Assembly (NCBI RefSeq): GCF_000143415.4
Contig: NW_003314296.1
Location: 725,645-789,644 of the forward strand
Length of the DNA stretch: 64,000 bases
Reading direction: 5' to 3'
DNA from: Selaginella moellendorffii
Lineage: Eukaryota; Streptophyta; Lycopodiopsida; Selaginellales; Selaginellaceae
The notes beneath the pieces were generated by a model. The model saw nothing but the letters and a program-made list of their open reading frames with translations. It was not told where the DNA came from and searched no databases. Position 1 is the stretch's first letter. Each line of letters opens with the position of its first letter. Below, piece after piece: positions 1 through 11,517 of this stretch. The position numbers and the translations under genes are program-made.

Positions 1-303
1 GCAACCAGTGACATAATCCGCCTTGAACTGGCAGCCGTCATTGTAAGTCTTAATACCACACTTGGCGCAGTTGCGAGCACGGAGTTCGTCAAAGGCAGTG
101 ATCATCTCGGAGCCATTGAGGTCGCAGTTGGAGCCAGAGACAAAGAGGCCACAGTGGCCAGAGCAGACGCCGCTGGAGCCTTTGTTGCCGCCGGTGAAGT
201 AGCAGTTGCTAGGCTGAATCTGGTGGCGAGCAGCATCCAGTGTAGAGCCAGCGCACGAGTAGGAGTCCTGAGCATGAGAGCCCCGCAACAACATGATGAT
301 CAT
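1..303 (-). CDS. Secreted Cys-rich KP4-like (killer-toxin-fold) protein, partial at the window edge
   Basis: The minus strand is open from an ATG at 303 to the window edge (101 codons, C-terminus cut or nearly complete). It starts with a short hydrophobic stretch and then a domain with at least nine cysteines. The spacing resembles the KP4/SMK killer-toxin family: a central GLFVSG strand, a helix, a C-x2-CG pair and a terminal Tyr-Val...Cys. Proteins of this family are small, secreted and disulphide-rich; mosses and fungi carry them. In fungi they can block ion channels; the plant role is unclear. Oddity: a better placed upstream ATG at 350 reads a hydrophobic leader in another frame and stops at TGA, so the signal peptide seems split over two frames (frameshift, sequencing error or unseen intron). 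The family assignment is by pattern only; another Cys-rich apoplastic family is possible. Confidence 0.45.
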   Translation of the reverse strand, partial: MIIMLLRGSHAQDSYSCAGSTLDAARHQIQPSNCYFTGGNKGSSGVCSGHCGLFVSGSNCDLNGSEMITAFDELRARNCAKCGIKTYNDGCQFKADYVTGC

Positions 304-383
304 GAGATTCACAAGACATTGAGAGCTAGCGCCATGTTCATTGACTTCATGGTTACTAAGTTACTGATAGATCTCGAGCCCAT

Positions 384-391
384 TATTTATA
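384..391 (-). promoter_or_regulatory. Possible TATA box of the KP4-like gene
   Basis: TATAAATA on the minus strand lies about 35 bp upstream of the ATG at 350 and 80 bp upstream of the one at 303. Position and sequence fit a plant TATA box, but such motifs are common in AT-rich DNA. Confidence 0.3.
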
Positions 392-539
392 AGGTGTGGG
401 CGGGCACAGAAGCGGGTCTAGCTTTGCTCTCCCAGCAAGACTTCCAAAACTTAGGCGGTCAAGGAGGGACTCAATTAAAATTGCATGGCCTGCCCAGAGA
501 AGCGTGTTTAACCTTGCTTTACAAGTCACAACTTGTTTA

Positions 540-1846
540 GACGGCGACTTGTTCACATAAATGAACACGATCCCGCGAGAAGGCTTCAGCTGTATTTTAT
601 TAAAAGTCCATTTTCTTTGTTAAAATTTGCTCTTTGGTAGCCGGCAATAGTGTTAATATATATCAGCTTGATCGACATGGCCCAATTGACCGAGTGTGAA
701 ACCTGAGCCATCGCGTCCATCAGGCCGATGGCCCAATCTTATTTTGATCATAAGATTTGGTGGTGCGGAGGTGGCATACGACAGGTTCGGCATGTTCTAG
801 CTGGCTGCCGAGCCCGATATCACTCAATGATTGTCATTCTTTTCTTTTCTCACACTTAATTTCAGCTTGGATTTGTGTCAGTCAATTTTACTTACATTTA
901 TGTAAAACTGTTTTGTTTAAGATGCTTCTAATATATTTTATCTCATGGTATATATATATTTCGATTAAATTTGTATTTTTGATTTGCTTAAGCAAACCTG
1001 TAAGAGTGGATATATCTAGAATATTCTTGATATTCTAGGATATTCTACTATCCAATGGTTGTTATTTATTAGATTAATCTTGTATTTATAATTTATAAAT
1101 ATGTTTATAATATACAAACTTTCTTGAACACTTTCTAGTATATATTTTTTTTCTCTACCATCTAATGGTTGATATGCAATAAAATTAGTCTTGTATTTAT
1201 AAATTATAAACATGTTTATTATTCTAAATTTTAAATTTGATCAATTGGATTAATAAGTAGAAATAATACTACTATTAAGAAAACCAAACATTACTACATG
1301 CAACACGTAACAAATTATTGTACATAGTTGAAGGTTTTGCATTTGCACTTTTGATGTCTGGAATATGCTCATCACTAAGAGTAACAAGGAATTTAATTCT
1401 ACAAAGCCACTCTTTGCATGTGCAACATCATAATACTACTGGTTTGTTTCAATTAATAACACTGTTTATTTAACAATTGTCTATAAATTTCAGAAGGGTG
1501 GGGACACAGATTCCAGGGGACTGAGTGTGTAGAATGTGGAAGGTCCTAAACAACATGAAACAGTTTTCCGTGCATTTGTAAAGCAGATTCGTTTAGCATA
1601 GAAAAGGTGGTGGAACACAAGGTATCGTCTTTCTTTCGTCAAAGAAAACTCAATAAGCTGCAGATGCCCTGAGGCTATCATTGCTGGGGTTGTGCTTGCT
1701 CGCCTTTCCTCTGATGATCCTATAAGTGGGTGGGAGATGCGTTTTAAAAAACCACCATTCCACGACGACGACGTGGTTTGATTTAACACAAACTCTTATG
1801 ACCCGGACGCGTGGACAGGAAAGAAGAAATAGGGTCAGCTCTCTGT
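540..1846. other. AT-rich intergenic stretch
   Basis: No gene can be supported here. Open frames on both strands are short and AT-driven. The stretch holds a dispersed repeat (about 1000-1230) and the upstream region of the aldehyde oxidase gene. Confidence 0.6.
1000..1230. repeat. Dispersed AT-rich repeat with internal duplication
   Basis: Two imperfect copies of about 75 bp lie in tandem (about 1035-1110 and 1145-1220), each with an AATGGTTG core followed by a cttgtatttata block. A reverse-complement relative occurs at 33120-33286 and a short same-strand piece at about 63825-63850. It may be an old LTR or MITE remnant. Confidence 0.5.
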
Positions 1847-1866
1847 TCTCTCTCTCTCTCTCTCTC
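1847..1866 (+). repeat. (TC)n microsatellite just before the aldehyde oxidase start
   Basis: About ten TC dinucleotides end 5 bp before the ATG at 1872, so the repeat most likely lies in the 5' UTR. Pyrimidine tracts here are common in plant core promoters and leaders. Confidence 0.7.
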
Positions 1867-1871
1867 GATCG

Positions 1872-4800
1872 ATGGGAAGCTCTCCATCTCCAGATTGCTT
1901 GGAGCCGCCGCAAGGATCTCTCGTCTTCGCATTGAATGGAAATCGCGTGGAGCTCCACCATGTCGATCCCTCCATGACGCTGCTCGCGTTCCTCCGCAAC
2001 GAGGCGGCGCTCACGGGCACCAAGCTCGGCTGCGGCGAGGGTAAGAATCCATCGATTGATCGCTCTGAGCTCTGGAATCCCGATATTTCGAGCAGGAGGA
2101 TGTGGAGCATGCGTGGTTCTTGTGTCCAAGCACAACGCCTCCCGCGGCGAGAGCGAGGATTTCACCGTGAATTCGTGCCTGGCGCCTCTCTGCTCGCTCC
2201 ACGGCTGCGCCGTCACGACGATCGAAGGCCTGGGAAACTCCCGCGACGGGCTCCACTCGATCCAGAAGAGATTTGCGGGGTTCCATGGCTCGCAGTGTGG
2301 ATTTTGCACGCCGGGTATGTGCATGTCGCTCTACGGCGCGCTGCGATCGCAGTCCAGGCCTACGCAGACGGTGGATTTGGAGAAATCCATCGCTGCGAAT
2401 CTGTGCCGCTGCACGGGCTATAGGCCGATCTCCGATATTTGCAAGAGCTTCTCCAGCGATGTGGATCTTGAGGACCTCGGGATAAATTCCTACTGGAAGC
2501 TGGGAGATACGCCGGATAGAAATCTCCTGCCGGGCTACAATCCAGGACTGGAAGGTTCTCGGTTCCCCGACTTTCTGGATCGTCAGGATCACTCTCTCGT
2601 TGCTCTGGGTTCTACGAAGAAATGGATTCGACCGGGTGGTTTGGAGGAAGTTTTCACGATGCTCGAGAGGTATCAAGACACGGCCAGGCTCGTAGCTGGA
2701 AACACCAGCACAGGGATTTACAAGGACGATCTCCAGTCCAGTCCGGAAGTTTTCATAGAGATTGGTGCCGTTCCAGAGCTCCTGGAGGAGAAAGTTATCG
2801 AGGATGGGATTGAAGTCGGTGCTGCCGTGAAGATATCCAAGCTTATAGCTCTCCTCGAAGCTTCTGGCCGCAGTGATTCGAGCGGAGTTTATCTCAAGTT
2901 GGCCGAGCACATGAGAAAAGTGGCAACTTTGCACGTACGAAACGCCGGGAGCGTGGGTGGAAATCTGATCCTGGCACAGAAGCTCGGCTTCGACTCCGAC
3001 ATTGCGACTATACTGGTTGGAGCCGGCGCTTCGGTCAAGGTGGTGACGCAGAAGTTTGGAGAATCACGGCAGTCTGTGGAGGACTTTGTGGCAGCTACCT
3101 GGGACGGGAAAAGCATTCTAAAGTCGATCTGCATCCCATCCTACAGCAAGCAGGACAACGTCAGGTTTGACTCATACAGGGCATCACCTCGGCCTCTCGG
3201 AAACGCCGTGGCTTACGTGAATGCGGCGTTTCTCGTCAATCTCTCGGGTGACGGACGAGTTTGCGAGTCGAGGCTCGCGTTCGGTGCTTTTGGAGGAGAG
3301 CCTACTTGTCAGCGTGCTACTGAAGTTGAGAGGTTTCTCGAAGGGAAGGTGGTGGACGGTGGAGTTATGTTGGAGGCCATCCAGCTCGCGAAGGTTTGTA
3401 TAGTGCCGAAGAAGGGGACCTCGAAGGCCGACTACAGGTCTTCGCTTGTTGCGAGCTTCCTCTTCAAGTTCTTAAGCTCTCTAGCCGCTCCAAGCAGCAG
3501 CATTGTACCTGAGCTCCCGTATGTTACACAGGCCCAGAATGGAAGCACCCCGAGGTCGTCAAGAAAGATCATGTCTGGGAGACAGACATTGCAAGAACAT
3601 CTCCAGGGAGCTGTCGGACAGCCAATGTCCAAGGTTATGGGAGAGCTTCAAGCTTCAGGTAAGCTGTTCTGTTTTGGTTTTAGTTTTTGTTCTTAAAACT
3701 TCTCTTCAGGTGAAGCTATTTACGTGGATGATATTCCAGCTCCGAGGGACTGCGTGCACGCAGTCTATGTTTACAGTACGAAAGCATTGGCAAAGATAAA
3801 CGGAATCCGGCTGGAGAATGCACTGGCTTCGCCTGGCGCGCTGTCCTTCGTTGGAGTTGATGACATTCCTTCTGGCGGACAGAATATGGGCCTCGTCTCC
3901 GATCTCTCTCAAGAAAAGCTCTTCGCCGAGGATAAAGTCGAGTGCGTGGGCCATGCCGTCGGACTTATGGTAAGCTACGGACGAATCCATTGATTTTAAA
4001 CCTGTCCTCGTCCAGATTGCGGACACGCTGAGAAACGCCAAGGCCGCCGCCGGCAAAGTTGTGATTGATTACGACACGGAGTCTGTCGGCTCTCCCGTGC
4101 TAACCATGGAAGAAGCGGTTGCCAGAGGGGAACTCCACGAGACCCCACAGTTTTTCAAGGCTATGATGAAGGATAAACACGGTAATGTTGCCGAAGAGAT
4201 GGCCAAGGCCAGTCTTAAGATCGAAAACGCTGAGGTAAAACGGAGCAATTTTTATTTTGCAAGCACGTTTTGATCACGAGTGGAACTTCCAGGTGGGCAC
4301 AGGGTCGCAGTACTATTTCTACATGGAACCACAGACTGCGTTGGTCGTTCCGGACGAGGACAACTGTCTCGTCGTCTACAGTTCCTGCCAGAGCCCCGAC
4401 TTTGTGCAACACAGCGTGTCAGCCTGCCTCGGCTTGCCCATGCACAACGTGAGAGTCATCACCCGACGAGTTGGCGGAGGATTTGGAGGCAAAGGCACCA
4501 AAGCCTGCCTGGTAAGTAGTCTACAGTTTTGCATCTTCTTGCATCAAAACTATGGTTTTTGTTGCGAGCACTTCCTTTCTCTCATCTTCGTTTTCTCGCA
4601 TTCCCTTTTACACCCTTGCTTCTAAGCATGAATCGTGCAGGTTGCCTCTGCCTGTGCACTCGCCGCGTACAAACTCCGCCGCCCCGTCCGCCTCACTCTC
4701 GACCGCAACACAGACATGATCATGATGGGTGGAAGGCACCCAATGAAGGCCGTTTACGACGTAGGCTTCGAGCCCGACGGCAAGATCAACGCCCTCCACG

Positions 4801-6467
4801 CCAAGATCTTCATCCAAGGAGGCTGGTCGCCAGAATTCACCCCTGTCATGCCAATGGGGGTGCTCTCCGCCCTTAAGAAGCTCAACTGGGGAGCCTTCTC
4901 CTTCGAGTTCGTGCTGTGCCGGACCAACATCCCGAGCAGGACGGTCATGCGCGCCCCGGGCGACGTCCAAGGCTGCTTCTTCGCCGACGCAGTGGTCGAG
5001 CACGTCGCAGCTCTCACAAACTTGAGCTCGGAGCTCGTCATGGAGCGCAACCTCCACTCGGTCGAGAGCGCCGGGGCAGCCTACGGCGCGGCCGCGGTCG
5101 GGGGCGAGGAAGGATACACTCTCCCGGCGGTCTGGTCGCGGCTGAAAGATCGAGCAAAAGTTGACGAGCGGCTCCGTGGAGTGGAGAGATACAACGCAGC
5201 CAACGCTTGGAAGAAGCGCGGGGTGGCGGTGTCGCAGAGCACGTACACTGTGCAGCAGCGGTACCAGCCAGGGAGAGTGTCGATCATGGCGGATGGATCC
5301 GTGGTGGTGGAGACTGGCGGCGTGGAGATTGGACAGGGGCTGTGGACCAAAGTGAGGCAGGCGGCGGCGAGCGCGCTGGGTGAGGGGCTCGGCGGTGGAA
5401 TTTGCGTGGACGTCGGGAGAGTCCGGGTGGTCCAGGCGGATACCATTAGCATGCCGCACGGTGGATGGACTGGCGGTAGTACCACGTCCGAGGCGAGCTG
5501 CGAGGCCGTGCGGAAGGCTTGCCGGGTGCTCGTCGATCGCTTTAAGCCGATTCATGAGAAGAGAATGGCTGAGTGCCGGGATGGAGAGACGGTGTCGTCG
5601 TGGGAATCGCTCGTTCTTGCTGTAAGTTTGTGATTGTTTTGATTTTTGCTTTCGTTTCTATCCTTTAATGTTTTGCAGGCAAAGAATGCTCGGGTCGAGA
5701 TGGCCGCGCAAACTGCCTTCGTTTCGTCGCCTGAGGCCCTGACGTACATAAACTATGGTGCTGCTGCTAGTGAGGTAAGATCGTTTTATCCATCTCTTGT
5801 TCTTTCATTTTCTTATTTTTTGTTTTGTTTTGGTTTCATCCATGGCTTGGATTTTCTCTTGTCAAGGTTGAGATCGATGTTCTCACTGGCGAGTACGAAA
5901 TTCTCCAAACCGACATTGTCTACGACTGTGGGAAGAGCATAAATCCGGCCGTGGACATTGGACAGGTAACATATTTCCAGAAACTATTGCAAGCTCTTAG
6001 AGAGATTCTTCATTTCCAGATCGAGGGTGCGTTTGCTCAAGGCGTGGGATTCTTTACATCCGAGGAGCATCGCCACGACGAGCAAGGAAAGCTTATAAAC
6101 GATGGAACATGGACGTACAAGCCTCCAACGCTGGACAACTTACCTCGCCATCTCAATGTGGAGCTCCTCAACAGCAAAGTTCACGAGCACAGGATACTGT
6201 CATCCAAAGGCAAGCCTCCACTCCTTTCTTTCCTATGCTGTTCCTTAGAGATCGTCTTGATCGAGCTCCTTGAATTGTGTAGCTTCTGGAGAGCCACCTT
6301 TGCTCCTGGCATCGTCAGTGCACGGTGCTCTCAGGCACGCCATAGCTGCTGCTCGTAAGAACCTCCGCGATCCGGAGCCTTATTTCCAGCTAGACGCCCC
6401 AGCCACGATAGACAAGGTGCGAATGCTCTGCGGCGTCGAAAACATAGAGCTTTATCTCAAAGCTTAA
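1872..6467 (+). CDS. Plant aldehyde oxidase (molybdenum hydroxylase family)
   Basis: Ten exons: 1872-2040, 2096-3658, 3710-3969, 4016-4234, 4293-4511, 4641-5621, 5679-5774, 5867-5965, 6020-6209, 6283-6467; 3981 nt, 1326 aa, the normal family length. Order: first [2Fe-2S] cluster (C54, C59, C62, C84), second cluster (C124, C127, C160, C162), FAD domain with a GNTSTG loop near 258, Moco domain with RVGGGFGGKG and GVEIGQGL, and the catalytic Glu in GEPP (E1269). Aldehydes are oxidised to acids with O2 as acceptor; in plants, abscisic aldehyde is one substrate. The FAD-domain stretch after GGNL is oxidase-like and lacks the NAD-site pattern of xanthine dehydrogenase, so I call oxidase. Introns are 46-129 bp. 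The last one starts with GC rather than GT. The gene meets the quinone reductase tail to tail, 35 bp apart. Confidence 0.93.
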
Positions 6468-6502
6468 GAGGTATCGCAAGCTTTTCTCGAGCTGTAAACT
6501 AT

Positions 6503-8058
6503 CTATGGTATAAGGACAGTAGAGCCAGTTGTTCTTCGGTTCTCGATATCATCGTGAGCCTTTGCTGCGTCCGAGAGAGGGTAAGTCTGGTTTACGCGGA
6601 CTTTGAGAACTCCGGCCTCGACGTTGTGGAAGAGATCATTGGCAATCTCCAGTAGCTCGTCCCTGTTGGTGGTATACTGGATCAGCGATGGCCTGGTGAG
6701 GAAGAGCGACTTTGGAGCGAGTATGGACATTGTGAAAGGATCTGGAGCGCCGGAGGATTGTCCATAACTTATCATGTAACCGCGAGTAGCCAAGCAATCG
6801 AGAGATCCCTGGAAGAAAAGAGAAGAAAGTTTGAAAACTCTAACTAAAGAACTTGTGAAAGAACTTTGCGAAGAACTTTGCAAAGAACTTTGCGTGAACT
6901 TTGCAAAGAAAGAGGTACCTGGAACGTGTCCCTGCCAACCGAGTCGTAGACAACGTGAACGCCGCTATTGTTTGTGATGGCCATGACTCGCTTGCCAAAG
7001 TCTTCCTTGGAGTAAATGATTACGTGGTGGCATCCATCCTCAGTGGCCTGGCGAGCTTTTTCTTCGCTTGAGACGCAGCCAATGACTTGAGCACCCAGCG
7101 AACGAGCCCACTGGCAGAGCAGCGAGCCAACACCACCGGCAGCGGCGTGAACTAGAATCGTGTGCTTGGGTCCTACCTGAGAGAACAAAAAAACAGAAGA
7201 ACTAAGAAACTAGAACCGAAAAAATATAAGAAAACCTTGAAGGTTTTTCGAAGCAGCATTTGTGCGGTCATTCCTTTGAGCAGTATCGCTCCCGCTTTGA
7301 TGAAGTCCACACTTTCAGGAATGGGAACTAACGCACGCGCTGGAACAATCTGTTCTTCAGCGTAGGCACCGAAAGCTCCCATGCATCCAACTTTGTCTCC
7401 CACTTTGGCGTCTGTCACGCCTGGACCGATTGCAATGACCTCGCCAGCAGACTCGAAGCCTGTTGAAAAGAAGAACGAAACGAAGACGAAAAGAAGATCA
7501 ATATGAAAGCAAAGAAGAAAAGAATGAAAAAACGATGAGAGGAATTGATATACTCTGGCTGGGCTTACCAGGAACATATGGCATTTTGGCGCCGTAGACC
7601 CCCTTCCGAAAGTAAACATCGATGAAGTTGAGACCAACAGCTTTAATTCGGATCTTAACTTGGCCCTCGCCGGGCTCTCCCACGTCCAGTTCTTCATATT
7701 TTAGTACCTGTAAGATCACAGCATAGGGGAAAGAACAAGAGGACAAAAACAAAGAAAGGGTTCTTCTTCACGCAATATGCAAATAGAAGAATCACATAGA
7801 ACATGAACAAATCCTTCTCAAGCATCACAGTTTGCTCAATCAGGGCTTGGACCAAGCAAACACTGTCAACCAAGCAAGAAATTCCAGCCAAACACGAGAA
7901 ATCCGGACGAAAACCGAGAAATTACGCTAGAACAGCGCACGATCTCGCTGAATTTCGCAAGAAATTCGCGGTATCGCGAAACCCTAGCTGGAAGAAACGA
8001 TGGCGCTTGCTTTTACCTCTGGGCCGCCAGGCGTGTAAACCTTGAAGCCCTTCACCAT
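6503..8058 (-). CDS. NADPH:quinone oxidoreductase, zeta-crystallin type (MDR family)
   Basis: Five exons on the minus strand: 8058-8017, 7707-7569, 7459-7236, 7176-6919, 6808-6503; 969 nt, 322 aa, the expected length for bacterial- and plant-type QOR. Visible parts: an N-terminal GroES-like fold with VGLNFIDVYFRKG, a Rossmann dinucleotide motif AAAGGVG at about 146-152, and a C-terminal segment with YTTNRDELL and DAAKAHDDIENR that is diagnostic of the family. No structural-zinc cysteines are seen, as expected for QOR. The likely reaction is one-electron reduction of quinones with NADPH, in the cytosol: no targeting peptide precedes the conserved start. The exon 1 reading frame stays open upstream of the ATG, but that part is not conserved-looking. 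The gene shares a short upstream region with the divergent DDT gene. Confidence 0.9.
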
Positions 8059-8700
8059 TGTTTGCTTTACCTTTGTGTATAAAAACAAGATTATATCCGG
8101 CGTGTAAACGTAATACCCACGGGTTAAAGAAGAAGCTAACACAATGACATAAACGGGAATGCAGTTGATGAGAGAGCCCTTGATTTCTTTCTTCGTCGCC
8201 AGAACAGAGATAGATAGGGAGGCGCCAGGGCGCTGCGCGAGAATTTTCCAGCGCCAGGGAATTTTCCAGCGCCCCGGATAGAATGTCACTGGCGCCGTGA
8301 CGGCATGGAATCCTGGAAGAAGACGCAGCGGCGGTGGCAGCGGCAGCGGCATCGGCATCGGCAGCACGGGATCCAGCTCCTCGAGCTCGTCACGGCGAGC
8401 GGCAGCGCTTGTGAATCCGTGGCCGGGCGACAAAGATCGGGCATTTCTTGCTGCGTGGACGGATTTCTTCCCACCAGGTGCGTGAGAATGCTGGAAATGT
8501 GAGCCCCGGGGGCGCGGCCTGGGGATTTTCTCGAGCTCTGGCGCTGCGATCGGGGGGATTTTCTGGCATTTGAGCTGCGGGAAAATCGTTTCTAGGTTTT
8601 TTTCTAGGGCAGGAGGGTCGGGAGTTCTTGGTAGAACAGATGCATGGCGGTTCGAGGAAGGATTCTAGCACCGGGGAGTGAGTAGAGCAGTGCTTTCAAG
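8059..8700. promoter_or_regulatory. Shared upstream region of the QOR and DDT genes
   Basis: The two starts face away from each other with 642 bp between them. The right part (about 8215-8560) is GC-rich with GGC/CGG and ATCGGC runs and probably contains the DDT 5' UTR, with ATGs at 8297 and 8305 that open short upstream frames. No clear TATA box was seen. Bidirectional use is inferred from layout only. Confidence 0.45.
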
Positions 8701-11307
8701 ATGCCGCTACTGAGGCAGGAAGTTTTCTTGCTGGCTGAGACGCCAGAGGATTTGTCGCCCGACGAGATGGTGTTCCAGGTCCGGTTCACGAAGGAGATTT
8801 TTCGGGACTATGAGTATGTGCATTCTTTCTTTCATAGTTCTCGGTTTGAGCTCCTTGATGTTTTAATGCAGCGAGTATGTGAGACGCATGAATCTCTATC
8901 GGCAAAAGATATGGACGTGCAAAGCTACTCGTCGGGAAGGTCTCACTTACGAGAAGGCATTGGTTTCGGAGTGTCGAGCAGCTCAAAAGGCCGAGTTTCC
9001 GAAAGATTTCATGGGACCAGTTCTACACCTGGTCCAATTTAGTAAGTGATCGACTTGGAATTTTGTTCTGTAACATATTGTCCTATTTCTGCCAGGTGAG
9101 CTTGAGATCGATGAGCTCGTTGACCACGTTTTTACGACTCTCAGCGATAGATTTGTTCCTGGGGAGGAAATCCCAAGCATTGCCGACGATGCGAGACGGA
9201 AGTGCAGGATACTTGACGTCTCTGAACAAGATGGAGAGAATGGTACAAAGGCTTTAAAGTACGAAGTCGGCTGGCTCGATGGAGAAGGGCAGATTACCGA
9301 GAAGGCTGTGGAGGATCCTATCAACTTGATGAAGAGAAAGCTACCGTTTACAAAAGAAGCGTTGAAGAAGTTTATTCAGGAGTCAGCTTATGGAGAAGTA
9401 ACGCTGGACATGCCTTGGTTGGTGCGGGACAAGCTCGCTAGGAAGTTCAAAATACCTTTTGATCCACCGAAAGAGGAGAAGCAGTTGCACACTAGACTCG
9501 ATCCGACTCAAAGACAAGTCAACCAATCTTACTTTGTAAGTGCGTGATGTTTCTTTCTGTCTTCTTACTGCCTTTCCAGGACGAAAGTTTGCAAGATGCC
9601 GATGTTGAGTATACAGCTCGAAAGCGCAGCAAGAAATACAGGGATTGCGGATCGAGTGGTAGATCAAAGAAAAAGTACGATGGTAAGCCGTCATATCTCT
9701 AGAAATTGTATCAGTCTCTGAATGGATGGTTGTTTCTGGCCAGGCTATTCGTCACCCTCCGAAGATCTCATGGATGATAATCTCCTTGAGCCAAACCCGG
9801 ATGATCCTCCGTTACCGGAACGGCCTGTGCCTTCCACAGATTTTCCGCTCGAAGCTGAGTGTATCGGCGCTACATTGATGGTGTGGGACTTTTGCAACTC
9901 ATTTAGCACATTGTTACAGCTGTCGCAGTTTTCGTTGTACGATTTGGAGAAGGCACTACTTTATACGGATGGCGAATCCTCGCTCTTATCGGAGGCGTAT
10001 TTTGCCGTTTTTCGCGTTGTCCTTGGCGAGCAGGGGGTTAAGCAGCGACTTGCCCAACGTAGAAAACGGAAAGTAATAGTAAGTACCTTCTTTCATTCGT
10101 TGATCTTTCTTACTCGATGCCATGCAGCTTTCTATAGATACATGGAAGGATGATGTTTGCGACTATTTGGAGCTCGAAGGGCCTCAAAAGTTGAAACCTT
10201 ACCTGTCAACAATTCGGACAGACTGCTACTCTAGGCTACCTGTCTTGTCCAAACTGGAGATATTCGAGGAGCTAATTGAGAGAGCCATCAACACCACCGC
10301 GATTCGCAGTCACCTGGACGAGAACATTGAAGAGTTCGAGAGTCTTTCCGCTCAAAGACGTGGCGAAGGCCTCCCGATATCCATGAGAAAGGGCTCAAGG
10401 TTTACGGAGAAAGCTAAAGCAACCGAGAGTCTGGAAAATGGCTGCACTGAAGATGTTTCAGAGTGCAAGCCCAAAGAGTGCCTGCACGAAAATGGATGCT
10501 TAATCGGGTGGCTGAAAAAAGGAAAACGGAAACGGAATGGTAACGCTGATGCAAATGGCGTCAAGAGGTTGAACTTTTCCTTCTTTCTCTTTGTGTTTTA
10601 TTGACGGGGGTGTGTTGACAGGGAATACAGCGCACGTTGTTTGTTCTTCAATAGCTCGAGGCAGACGTTGTTTAGGTGTAACAGAGTCGAACTTCACGAT
10701 GAAAGGGAGCCACAAACGGAAAAAGAAAGGGCTGAGTCTGAGCTCCAGAAAAGACTGGTACGTGTGGTTTTTTATTTTGTTCGTTTATTATCTTGTCTAT
10801 CAAACTTCAGGAGCATCTCGATCGTGAACTCGAGAAATGCACCATTCGGATGAGCCCGCTAGGGAGGGACCGCAACTACAATAGATACTGGTTTTTTCAT
10901 AGGGAGGGACGCATTTTTGTCGAAAGTGAAGACGCAAACAGCTGGTCTTTCTACAGTTCAAAGAAGGAAGTAAGTGTTTGAGTCAAGCTTGGATTGTCAG
11001 TTCGCTGACCTGTGTGGGCAAAGCAGCTCGATGAATTGCAGGAATCTTTGAACCCGAAAGGAGCAAGGGAGAAAGCTTTGCGGGACCAAATAGAGAGCAC
11101 TTACACTAGAATCAGGTATATGGTTTGCTGTTTAGTTTTTTATGGCTAAGAGCTTTCCATTTCAGTACTTCGATGCAGAAACGGTCCAAGGATGTAGCTC
11201 AGAGAATAGCTCTAGAAGAAGCCAACATACGACGATCACTACGGGTGCAGTCAGCTCCCCGGCCCACGGGGTTCTTAGCATATGTGAATAAGAACAGGAC
11301 CGCTTGA
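8701..11307 (+). CDS. WAC/DDT/WSD chromatin-remodelling-associated protein
   Basis: Ten exons: 8701-8813, 8872-9041, 9096-9535, 9580-9682, 9744-10078, 10128-10567, 10622-10757, 10811-10969, 11027-11115, 11166-11307; 2127 nt, 708 aa. The N-terminus (MPLL..., then FQVRFTKEIFRDY) is the Acf1/WSTF WAC DNA-binding domain. A DDT domain lies at about 312-372 (MVWDFCNSFSTLLQLSQFSL), a WHIM1-like stretch follows (IDTWKDDVCDYLELEG) and a WSD/WHIM2 motif at about 594-612 (PLGRDRNYNRYWFF). DDT proteins pair with ISWI ATPases to space nucleosomes; a nuclear role is expected. The start at 8701 is chosen because it begins the conserved WAC domain. Plant relatives have the same three-part order. There are K/R-rich stretches at about 255-270 and 525-535. 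Confidence 0.88.
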
Positions 11308-11517
11308 GGCTTACTCCCTCGTATCGCAACTTTGGGTTTTTTTCGTCCAGGGTTAGGAGGAATTGCTACACTGTACCCGGCAGTTTGAGGAAGACAAACT
11401 AAGCGTGTCGTTTAGTGTCGTTCAGTGTCGTTCATTTAAAATGGACACATTTCTTTGATCAGGTATGTGTGTTTCTAATTCGTTTATTCTCCTTGCAGTT
11501 TGGAAGTGGAGATATCT

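Noticed and set aside
2011..2934. A 307-codon open frame on the minus strand over the aldehyde oxidase.
   Set aside because: It is an antisense shadow of exon 2; no domain pattern, and the plus strand is unambiguous.
4608..5555. A 315-codon minus-strand open frame over aldehyde oxidase exon 6.
   Set aside because: Antisense to conserved Moco-domain coding sequence; the His/Arg/Pro bias is the mirror of the GC-rich sense codons.
7984..8433. The quinone reductase exon 1 frame stays open for about 125 codons upstream of the chosen ATG and could be a transit peptide.
   Set aside because: The extension is a Pro/Leu/Arg mixture without conserved features, overlaps the GC-rich leader of the divergent gene, and the ATG at 8058 starts the normal family N-terminus.
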